Shown in pieces: positions 1 to 5,663 of a stretch of 6,019 bases of DNA (the stretch's first letter is position 1; the number at the start of each line of letters is the position of its first letter). This DNA comes from Anoxypelagibacter denitrificans (GTDB lineage: Bacteria; Pseudomonadota; Alphaproteobacteria; Pelagibacterales; Pelagibacteraceae): the NCBI GenBank assembly GCA_017640265.1, contig JAGFVZ010000050.1:1-6019 (forward strand). Direction: 5' to 3'. The notes below the pieces were generated by a model, which worked only from the letters and a program-made list of their open reading frames with translations, did no database searches and was not told the origin of the DNA. A program made the translations under genes and the position numbers.

Positions 1-1
1 T

Positions 2-370
2 ATAATTTATAAAGCAATAGAATTTATGGAAAAATCCCTTTCAGGGTTATTAGAGCCTGAAAGAAAAGAAAAAATAGAAGGTATTGCTGAAGTTTTAAAA
101 ATTTTTAAACTATCAAAATTTGGCAAAGTAGCTGGATCTAAGGTTACGGAAGGTGAGATTAAAAATAATTCAAAAACCAGAATCGTTCGAGACGGAAAAG
201 TTGTGTATGATGGAAGTATATTAAGTATTTTTAGAGAAAAAAATGCGGTTAAAGAAGTAAATAACGGTCTTGAGTGCGGAATCTCTTTTAAAAATTTTGA
301 AGATTTTAAAGAAAAAGACATAATAGAATCATATAAAGTAGATATAATAAACAGGGGAATAAATGACTAG
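2..370 (+). CDS. infB: Translation initiation factor IF-2, C-terminal part (5' end outside window)
   Basis: The open frame is already running at the left edge (first whole codon at base 2), so this is the last 122 residues of a much longer protein; the ATG at 26 is internal, not the start. IF-2 is the GTPase that places initiator fMet-tRNA on the 30S subunit and promotes subunit joining. What is visible aligns by eye with the end of IF-2: the helix after domain 3 (IIYKAIEFMEKSLSGLLEPE), the segment AEVLKIFKLSKFGKVAGSKVT, and the C2 fMet-tRNA-binding beta barrel with VRDGKVVYDG and the hallmark NGLECGI. The C-terminus is complete. The stop TAG at 368-370 lies inside rbfA, an 8-base overlap that implies translational coupling. 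The GTP-binding domain is outside the window. Confidence 0.96.
   Translation: MIYKAIEFMEKSLSGLLEPERKEKIEGIAEVLKIFKLSKFGKVAGSKVTEGEIKNNSKTRIVRDGKVVYDGSILSIFREKNAVKEVNNGLECGISFKNFEDFKEKDIIESYKVDIINRGIND
353..358 (+). promoter_or_regulatory. Shine-Dalgarno site for rbfA
   Basis: AGGGGA lies inside the last codons of infB, four bases before the rbfA ATG at 363. It is the clearest ribosome binding site in the left block and fixes the rbfA start. rpsO has no comparable site and pnp has only a weak AAGA, which suggests that those two depend on coupling to upstream translation. Confidence 0.6.
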
Positions 371-737
371 AAATTCTTTTCACGGAACTTTCAACCATAG
401 ACAACTAAGAGTAGGAGAGTTAATAAAACAGAATTTAGGACAGATTTTTTTAAAAAATGAAGCGAAAATTCCTTCTTTAAATACAAAACTGGTAACAATA
501 ACAGAAGTTAAGATGAGCCCGGACTTAAAATCAGCAAGGGCATATGTAATTCCACTAGGTGGAAAAGAAATAGAAAAAACAGTGAATGTCTTGACCGAAT
601 TTTCTTATCTTGTTAGAAAGGTCTTGTCAAAAAAACTAGATATTAAATTTCTTCCTAAACTGGTTTTTGTTGGAGACGAGTCCTTTGAATATGCGGAACG
701 AATTGAGAAATTGATAAAACAAAACAAAAGCAAATGA
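363..737 (+). CDS. rbfA: Ribosome-binding factor A
   Basis: RbfA binds the 30S subunit late in assembly and helps mature the 5' end of 16S rRNA; loss typically gives cold sensitivity. The 124-residue product is close to the usual family length (E. coli about 133) and is one KH-like domain. Family signatures include the N-terminal helix with RVGELIKQNLGQIF, the segment ITEVKMSPDLKSARAYVIPL (about residues 46-65), and the C-terminal DESFEYAERIEKLI (about 105-118), equivalent to the family pattern D-x-S-x-x-x-x-x-x-I-x-x-L. The ATG at 363 is preceded by AGGGGA and overlaps the infB stop by 8 bases. The TGA stop shares bases with the rpsO start (ATGA, 734-737). Its neighbours infB and rpsO are typical, but truB is missing downstream. 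Confidence 0.95.
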   Translation: MTRNSFHGTFNHRQLRVGELIKQNLGQIFLKNEAKIPSLNTKLVTITEVKMSPDLKSARAYVIPLGGKEIEKTVNVLTEFSYLVRKVLSKKLDIKFLPKLVFVGDESFEYAERIEKLIKQNKSK

Positions 738-991
738 AATCAAAAAAAGATATAATAAAAGAACTTGCATTACATGAAAAAGATGTAGGTTCCGCTGTTG
801 TTCAAATTGGTTTGTTAAGCGAAAAAATAAATAAACTTGCAGATCATTTTAAAAAATTTAAGAAGGATAAACATTCTTCCAGAGGTTTAGCACAGTCAGT
901 TAATCAAAGAAAAAGGCTGTTAGATTATTTGAGCAAAAATAATCCAGAAGCTTATAACAATATTTTAAAAAAACTTAATTTAAGAAAATAA
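734..991 (+). CDS. rpsO: 30S ribosomal protein S15, divergent
   Basis: S15 is a primary binder of the 16S rRNA central domain, at the three-way junction of helices 20-22, and nucleates platform assembly. The product has 85 residues (typical 88-89). The four-helix S15 pattern is clear: LLSEKINKLADHFKKFKKDKHSSRGL and NQRKRLLDYL. Compared with E. coli S15, the rRNA-contacting His41, Asp48, Ser51, Gly22, Gln27 and Tyr68 have equivalents. However, the nearly invariant DTGSxEVQ stretch reads DVGSAVVQ, so Thr21 and Glu25 are both Val. The start ATG overlaps the rbfA stop by 4 bases and has no recognisable Shine-Dalgarno site, so translation is probably by re-initiation after rbfA. The TAA stop abuts the pnp ATG. 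E. coli S15 represses its own mRNA through a leader pseudoknot; here the equivalent region is rbfA coding sequence. It is most likely the functional S15 despite its divergence. Confidence 0.95.
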   Translation: MKSKKDIIKELALHEKDVGSAVVQIGLLSEKINKLADHFKKFKKDKHSSRGLAQSVNQRKRLLDYLSKNNPEAYNNILKKLNLRK

Positions 992-3061
992 ATGTTTAAA
1001 CAATTTAAAGAAGAAATAGATTTTGCGGGTAAAAAACTTACTTTAGAGACAGGAAAGATTGCTCGTCAAGCCGACGGAGCAATAATTGCCACCTGTGGAG
1101 AAACAGTTGTCATTTCTACAGTAGTTGGCGCAAAAAAAGTTAATCCAGAAACTGATTATTTTCCTCTGCAAGTAAATTATCAAGAAAAATACTATGCGGC
1201 TGGAAAAATACCAGGCGGTTATTTTAAAAGAGAAGCGAGACCAACCGAGTCGGAAACTTTAATATCAAGATTAATTGACAGACCAATTCGTCCTTTATTT
1301 CCAGAAGGTTTTAGAAATGAAGTACAAATTTTGCCAACGGTACTTTCATACGATAATGAAAACGAAGCAGACATATTGTCAATTATTGCATCATCAGCTG
1401 CTTTATCAATTTCAGGTTTACCTTTTAAAGAACCTATAGCCGCTTCTAGAGTAGGTTATATAGATAATAATTATGTTTTAAATCCATCAAAAGAGCAGTT
1501 GAAAGAATCAAAATTAGATTTAGTTGTTGCCGGCACAAAAGAAGCTGTATTAATGGTAGAATCAGAAGCTTCAGGACTAACAGAAAAACAGATGCTAGAT
1601 GCAGTTAAATTTGGCCACGAAAAATTTATTCCAGTAATAAAAGCGATAGAATCTTTAGCTAAAAAAAGCTCGAAAGAAGCGTGGAAGATAGAAGAAAAAG
1701 ATTATAGCAAATTAAAAAATAAAATTTCAAAAGAACTAACAAAGGATTTAGAAAAAGCTTTTTCTGAAAAAGATAAAAAGAAACGATCAGAATTAGTTAA
1801 TTTGGCGTCCGAAAAGTGCAAATCCTTATTTGAAGGAGATGACACTTATTCTGAGCTTGAAATATCATTACAATTAAAAAATTTAGAAAAAGATATAGTA
1901 AGAACAAAGATACTTAAAAGTAAAAAAAGAATTGATGGAAGAGGATTGTCAGATGTGAGACCTATTAAGTGTGAAGTTGGAGTATTGCCCAGGACTCATG
2001 GATCTGCTTTATTTACCAGAGGTGAGACTCAAGCATTAGTTACTACAACCTTGGGGACGACAGAAGATGAACAACGAATTGAAAGTTTAGAAGGGCAAAA
2101 AAGAGTAAGATTTATGTTACATTACAATTTTCCTCCATTTTCAGTTGGTGAAACAGGGAGAATAGGCACGGGCAGAAGAGAAGTGGGCCATGGAAAGTTA
2201 GCATGGAGAGCTTTAAATTCATCATTGCCTGAAAAGGAAAAATTTCCTTACACTTTAAGAATTGTTTCAGAAATAACAGAGTCAAACGGCTCCTCATCAA
2301 TGGCTACTGTTTGTGGAGCATCTTTAGCACTTATGGATGCGGCTGTTCCAATAGCTGAGCCAGTTGCCGGAATAGCAATGGGCTTAATAAAAGAAAAAAA
2401 AGAATTTTCAGTTCTATCTGATATTTTAGGCGATGAGGATCATTTAGGAGATATGGATTTTAAAGTAGCAGGCACAAAAGATGGGATTACTTCATTACAA
2501 ATGGATATAAAAATTACTGGAATAACTTTTGAAATTATGGAGCAGGCATTAAATCAAGCTAAAGATGGAAGAGCACACATTTTGACTGAAATGAATAAGG
2601 CAATTAAATCATCAAGAAACGAAGTCTCTAAATACACTCCTAAAATTGAAACTATAAAAGTTGATAAAAAAGATATAGCTGCAGTTATAGGCAAAGGTGG
2701 AGCTACAATTAGAGAAATTGTTGAATTATCTGGAGCCAAGGTAGATGTTAAAGACACAGGAGAAGTTACCATTGCAGCACCAGATGAAGAATCAAGAAAA
2801 AAAGCTATGGAAATGGTAAAAAGTATTATTGCAAAACCAGAAATGGGAAAAATATATAAAGGTAAAGTTGTTAAAATAATGGAGTTTGGAGCTTTTGTAA
2901 ATTTTTTAGGCAAACAAGATGGCCTTGTGCATATTTCACAACTTGCAGGTAAAAGGGTTAACAAAGTATCTGACGTTGTAAAAGAAGGAGATGAAGTTTC
3001 TGTTAAAGTAATTGGCTTTGATCGAGGAAAAGTCAAACTTTCTATGAAAGGAACAGTTTAA
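992..3061 (+). CDS. pnp: Polynucleotide phosphorylase (polyribonucleotide nucleotidyltransferase)
   Basis: PNPase degrades RNA 3'-to-5' using phosphate, releasing nucleoside diphosphates, and can also add tails; it forms a cytoplasmic homotrimer, often within an RNA degradosome. All domains are present in 689 residues: first RNase PH-like core (about 12-140), an alpha-helical, Lys-rich linker (about 235-300), second RNase PH-like core (about 310-545), KH domain (about 555-612) with GxxG loop GKGG at 567-570, and S1 domain (about 618-687) with FGAFVNFLG and DGLVHISQ. Active-site features include the Arg pair R395/R396 in GTGRREVGH, the phosphate-binding SNGSSSM at 431-437, and the metal/catalytic aspartates D481 and D487 in LGDEDHLGDMDF, equivalent to E. 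coli D486/D492. The protein ends just after the last S1 strand (KLSMKGTV), without the acidic or Ala-rich tail of E. coli PNPase. The ATG directly follows the rpsO TAA with no spacer. The stop overlaps the stop of fabI on the other strand. Confidence 0.98.
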   Translation: MFKQFKEEIDFAGKKLTLETGKIARQADGAIIATCGETVVISTVVGAKKVNPETDYFPLQVNYQEKYYAAGKIPGGYFKREARPTESETLISRLIDRPIRPLFPEGFRNEVQILPTVLSYDNENEADILSIIASSAALSISGLPFKEPIAASRVGYIDNNYVLNPSKEQLKESKLDLVVAGTKEAVLMVESEASGLTEKQMLDAVKFGHEKFIPVIKAIESLAKKSSKEAWKIEEKDYSKLKNKISKELTKDLEKAFSEKDKKKRSELVNLASEKCKSLFEGDDTYSELEISLQLKNLEKDIVRTKILKSKKRIDGRGLSDVRPIKCEVGVLPRTHGSALFTRGETQALVTTTLGTTEDEQRIESLEGQKRVRFMLHYNFPPFSVGETGRIGTGRREVGHGKLAWRALNSSLPEKEKFPYTLRIVSEITESNGSSSMATVCGASLALMDAAVPIAEPVAGIAMGLIKEKKEFSVLSDILGDEDHLGDMDFKVAGTKDGITSLQMDIKITGITFEIMEQALNQAKDGRAHILTEMNKAIKSSRNEVSKYTPKIETIKVDKKDIAAVIGKGGATIREIVELSGAKVDVKDTGEVTIAAPDEESRKKAMEMVKSIIAKPEMGKIYKGKVVKIMEFGAFVNFLGKQDGLVHISQLAGKRVNKVSDVVKEGDEVSVKVIGFDRGKVKLSMKGTV

Positions 3062-3843
3062 GTTATATTTTTAGGATTTGGCATACCCACTTTATTATAA
3101 CCAGCATCAACATAGTGAATTTCTCCAGTAACCCCAGCCGCTAGATCACTTAATAAATATAAAGCTGATTTACCTACATCATCGATATCCACATTTCTTT
3201 TTAACAATGAGTGATCGGCACTCCATTTGTATAAAAATTTTGCATCTCCTATTGCTGAAGCTGCTAAAGTTTTAATTGGTCCTGCGCTAATTGCATTGAC
3301 TCTTATTCCTTTGGCGCCCAAATCTCTTGCTATATATTTTACACTTGATTCCAAGGCGGCCTTACAAACACCCATTACATTATAATTAGGAACTACTTTT
3401 GTAGATTCATAAGTTAAAGTTAATAGACTAGAACCACTCTTCATTATCTTCGAGGCTTCTTTTGCTATTTCGGTAAATGAGAAGCAAGAAATTAACATAC
3501 TTTTTGTGAAATTTTCTCTTGAGGTATTTATATATTCTCCAGTTAATTCGCCTCTATCTGAAAAAGCGATAGCATGTACTACAAAATCGAGCTGCCCCCA
3601 CTCATTTTTTATTTCATGAAATGTTTTTAAAATATCTTCTTTGTTTTCAACGTTACAATTTAATAGAAATTTTGAATTTATGGATTCAGCTAAAGGGGTA
3701 ACTCTTTTTTTTAGAGTATCCCCTAAATAAGTAAAGGCTAATTCAGCGCCATTTTCCGAGAGTTTTTTGGCTATACCCCATGCTATAGACCTGTCGTTAG
3801 CCACTCCCATTATTAATCCTTTTTTACCCTTAACGATACTCAT
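3058..3843 (-). CDS. fabI: Enoyl-[acyl-carrier-protein] reductase (NADH type), FabI
   Basis: FabI catalyses the last step of each fatty acid elongation cycle, reducing trans-2-enoyl-ACP to acyl-ACP with NAD(P)H. The 261-residue product (E. coli 262) is a divergent short-chain dehydrogenase fold. Visible signatures are the cofactor loop GVANDRSIAWGIA (13-25), HAIAFSD (90-96), Tyr145, and the catalytic Tyr154-x6-Lys161 in NYNVMGVCK, followed by VNAISAGPIKTLAAS (182-196) and the C-terminal DVGKSALYLLSDLAAGVTGE. Two departures from E. coli FabI stand out: the stretch between the two active-site tyrosines is one residue shorter, and the Asp of the CDV motif (E. coli Asp64) is Asn64. It is the last gene of fabA-fabB-fabI; its ATG is three bases after the fabB stop, with only a weak purine-rich GAAAAAG as ribosome site. 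The Tyr-x6-Lys spacing favours FabI over ordinary SDR enzymes such as FabG. Confidence 0.96.
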   Translation of the reverse strand: MSIVKGKKGLIMGVANDRSIAWGIAKKLSENGAELAFTYLGDTLKKRVTPLAESINSKFLLNCNVENKEDILKTFHEIKNEWGQLDFVVHAIAFSDRGELTGEYINTSRENFTKSMLISCFSFTEIAKEASKIMKSGSSLLTLTYESTKVVPNYNVMGVCKAALESSVKYIARDLGAKGIRVNAISAGPIKTLAASAIGDAKFLYKWSADHSLLKRNVDIDDVGKSALYLLSDLAAGVTGEIHYVDAGYNKVGMPNPKNIT

Positions 3844-3846
3844 AAA

Positions 3847-5067
3847 TTATACTTTTTCAAAAACCAAAGTTGCATTGGTCCCTCCAAAACCGAAACTATT
3901 AGACATTACACAATTTAATTCTCTATCTCTTTCAACTTTTGTTACAATTGGAAAATTTTTTGCTTTCTCATCCATATTTTCAATATTTGCTGAAGCTGAT
4001 ATAAATTTATTTTTCATCATTAACAAACAATATACTGCTTCTTGGGCTGAAGTTGCTCCTAGAGAATGGCCGGTTAATGATTTTGTTGAGCTAATTTTTG
4101 GAATATTTTCTTTAAATGTTGCTTCTATAGCCTCAAGTTCTTTTGTGTCACCAATTGGCGTGGAAGTGCCATGAGAATTAATATAATCAACTTTATTTTT
4201 ATTTTTTGTGGTTTTTAAAGCCATTTTCATGCATCTTGTAGCTCCCTCTCCAGATGGTTGAACCATGTCATATCCATCAGATGTAGCTCCATATCCAGTC
4301 AATTCAGCATATATTTTTGCCCCCCTTGCTTTTGCGTGCTCATATTCTTCCAACACAAGAGCTCCAGCTCCCCCTGCAATGATAAATCCATCTCTATTAG
4401 CATCATAGGGTCTAGACGCTTTTTCTGGTGTGTTGTTATATTTTGAAGATAATGCAGGCATAGCATCAAACATTCCTGACAGGGCCCAATCCAATTCTTC
4501 TCCTCCTCCAGCAAATACTATATCTTGTTTTCCATATTGAATAAGTTCCATTCCATTTCCGATACAATGTCCGCTTGTTGCACATGCTGAACTAATTGAG
4601 TAATTCACTCCTTTAATTTTAAAAGGGACTGCGAGTGTTGCTGAACATGTACTTGCCATTGTTCTTGGAACTATGTAAGGACCCATTCTTTTTGGCGCAG
4701 ATTTTCTTATAGTATCCACGGCATAATAAACATTTTTTATTGAAGGGCCACCAGATCCCATAATAATTCCTGTTTGTTCATTGCTAATGTCTTTCTCTTC
4801 TAAGCCAGATTCTTCTATTGCTTCTTTTAAAGCAATATAGGTATAGGCAGAACCTTCTCCCATAAATCTTTTTATTTTTCTATCTATATGTTTGTCTAAA
4901 TCTAAATTTTTAATATTTCCAATGACTTGGCTTCTAAAATTATATTTTTTATGTTCTTCAGAAAAAGTAATTCCAGATTTTGTATTTAGCAGAGAATCTA
5001 GCACTTCAACTTTATTATTACCGATACAAGAAACTATTCCAATTCCAGTTATAACAACTCTTCTCAT
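3847..5067 (-). CDS. fabB: 3-oxoacyl-[acyl-carrier-protein] synthase I, FabB
   Basis: FabB condenses malonyl-ACP with acyl-ACP and is the condensing enzyme that elongates the cis-3-decenoyl-ACP made by FabA, so the pair is needed for anaerobic-type unsaturated fatty acid synthesis. The 406 residues equal the length of E. coli FabB. The thiolase-fold Cys-His-His set is intact: nucleophile Cys162 in SSACATSGHCIG, His299 in NSHGTSTPIGD, and His334 in STKSLTGHSLGATSAQE, with Lys329 just before it. The C-terminal glycine motif is NSFGFGGTNA (390-399). Adjacent fabA supports FabB over the related FabF. The ATG overlaps the fabA stop by 4 bases (ATGA), and AGGAG lies ten bases upstream inside fabA. 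I see no truncation or missing catalytic residue. Confidence 0.97.
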   Translation of the reverse strand: MRRVVITGIGIVSCIGNNKVEVLDSLLNTKSGITFSEEHKKYNFRSQVIGNIKNLDLDKHIDRKIKRFMGEGSAYTYIALKEAIEESGLEEKDISNEQTGIIMGSGGPSIKNVYYAVDTIRKSAPKRMGPYIVPRTMASTCSATLAVPFKIKGVNYSISSACATSGHCIGNGMELIQYGKQDIVFAGGGEELDWALSGMFDAMPALSSKYNNTPEKASRPYDANRDGFIIAGGAGALVLEEYEHAKARGAKIYAELTGYGATSDGYDMVQPSGEGATRCMKMALKTTKNKNKVDYINSHGTSTPIGDTKELEAIEATFKENIPKISSTKSLTGHSLGATSAQEAVYCLLMMKNKFISASANIENMDEKAKNFPIVTKVERDRELNCVMSNSFGFGGTNATLVFEKV

Positions 5068-5567
5068 GATTTATAAACTCCTACTTTTAGATTTTCGGCA
5101 GAATAAATTTCTTTTCCATCTGCTTTTAAAACTCCGTCAGCAAAACCTACTGTTCCACCTTCTGTTTTTAAAACTTTTTTCATATCAATTTCATAAGTTG
5201 CCATTTTGACTTTTTTAAGAATTTCTCCAGTAAATCTAACAAAATTTACGCCCAATGCACGTCCCTTTCCAGGCTCTCCTATCCATCCTAGATAAAAACC
5301 TACTAGCTGCCACATTGCATCCAATCCTAGACAGCCCGGCATGACTGGATCGCCTTTAAAATGACAATCAAAAAACCACATTTTATCTTTTATATCAAGC
5401 TCTGCTTTTATGTGGCCTTTTTTAAATTTACCCGAATCAGATTTTATTTCCGTAATTCTATCAAACATTAACATCGGAGGAGATGGTAGTTTTGCATTTC
5501 CAGGGCCAAACAATTTTCCATTCGCACAATCGATTAGCTCTTCATATTTGAAACTATTTTTTTTCAT
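5064..5567 (-). CDS. fabA: 3-hydroxydecanoyl-[acyl-carrier-protein] dehydratase/isomerase, FabA
   Basis: FabA dehydrates 3-hydroxydecanoyl-ACP and isomerises trans-2- to cis-3-decenoyl-ACP, the branch point to unsaturated fatty acids; it is a dimeric hotdog-fold enzyme of the cytoplasm. The product has 167 residues (E. coli 172). The active-site His69 is in MWFFDCHFKGDPVMPG and the acidic partner Asp83 is in CLGLDAMWQLVGFYLGW, matching E. coli His70 and Asp84. The C-terminus has YSAENLKVGVYKS, as in the family. The conserved strand that normally reads GRALGVGEVKF is GRALGVNFVRF here (residues 102-112). It is the first gene of the fab operon, with the promoter probably in the AT-rich spacer behind it. 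No clear Shine-Dalgarno precedes the ATG at 5567, so the start rests on homology with the family N-terminus. FabZ, the other dehydratase, is shorter and lacks this isomerase signature. Confidence 0.96.
   Translation of the reverse strand: MKKNSFKYEELIDCANGKLFGPGNAKLPSPPMLMFDRITEIKSDSGKFKKGHIKAELDIKDKMWFFDCHFKGDPVMPGCLGLDAMWQLVGFYLGWIGEPGKGRALGVNFVRFTGEILKKVKMATYEIDMKKVLKTEGGTVGFADGVLKADGKEIYSAENLKVGVYKS
5078..5082 (-). promoter_or_regulatory. Shine-Dalgarno site for fabB
   Basis: On the minus strand AGGAG lies within the last codons of fabA, ten bases before the fabB ATG (5067). The spacing is slightly long but usable. With the ATGA stop-start overlap it supports coupled translation of fabA and fabB. 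Confidence 0.5.
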
Positions 5568-5582
5568 CGTATAGATAAATTA

Positions 5583-5597
5583 ATACTTGATTAGTAT
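5583..5597. repeat. Short inverted repeat in the fabA leader/promoter region
   Basis: ATACT-TGATT-AGTAT is a perfect 5-base inverted repeat with a 5-base centre. It lies 16 bases upstream of the fabA ATG, downstream of the better of the two fabA promoter candidates. Its position would suit an operator, but such short arms arise readily by chance in DNA of about 16% G+C. No regulator family can be named from it, and it does not match the Irr or Fur consensus by eye. Confidence 0.25.
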
Positions 5598-5602
5598 ATT
5601 AT

Positions 5603-5631
5603 ATTACATATATTTTACTTATATTTATAAA
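5603..5631 (+). promoter_or_regulatory. Candidate sigma-70-type promoter for the peroxiredoxin gene
   Basis: ATTACA (5603-5608, 4 of 6 matches to TTGACA) is followed after 17 bases by TATAAA (5626-5631, 5 of 6 matches to TATAAT). Transcription would begin near 5638, giving a leader of about 26 bases. The candidate is supported by spacing and by being in the only intergenic region, but AT-rich DNA yields many such matches. Confidence 0.35.
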
Positions 5632-5639
5632 TTAGGCAA
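5612..5639 (-). promoter_or_regulatory. Candidate sigma-70-type promoter for fabA-fabB-fabI
   Basis: On the minus strand TTGCCT (5639-5634, 4 of 6) precedes TAAAAT (5617-5612, 5 of 6) with a 16-base spacer, putting the start of transcription near 5605 and leaving a leader of about 38 bases. A second -10-like TATACT at 5598-5593 is closer to consensus but lacks a plausible -35. Either way the fab promoter overlaps the candidate promoter of the divergent gene. Confidence 0.35.
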
Positions 5640-5663
5640 AAAAATAAGGAATAATTGAGTAAA

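Noticed and set aside
26..28. ATG at 26 as the start of a small gene
   Set aside because: The frame is open upstream to the window edge, and residues encoded before the ATG (IIYKAIEF) fit IF-2, so this is an internal methionine.
7..321. 104-codon open frame on the - strand over infB
   Set aside because: Hydrophobic, Ser/Phe-rich translation typical of the complement of AT-rich Lys/Glu-rich coding DNA; infB is clearly the real gene.
2554..3036. 160-codon open frame on the - strand, antisense to the 3' part of pnp
   Set aside because: The translation is low-complexity (Ser, Thr, Ile, Leu, Pro rich) with no recognisable motif, and lies wholly over the clearly coding KH/S1 region of pnp. It is a shadow of that gene.
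3038..3050. Possible terminator hairpin CTTTC-TAT-GAAAG near the pnp end
   Set aside because: The stem has only five pairs with a three-base loop, lies within conserved S1-domain codons, and is not followed by a T run on the + strand. On the - strand the following TTTGACTTTT is only loosely T-rich. Too weak to call.
3767..4174. 135-codon open frame on the + strand over the fabI/fabB junction
   Set aside because: It is antisense to two strongly recognised genes, lacks family similarity, and has no ribosome site; best explained as a shadow frame.
5568..5663. Fur or Irr binding site upstream of fabA
   Set aside because: The spacer has AT-rich partial palindromes such as TTATA-TT-TATAA (5619-5630), but none resembles the Irr-type or Fur box closely enough to distinguish it from background.
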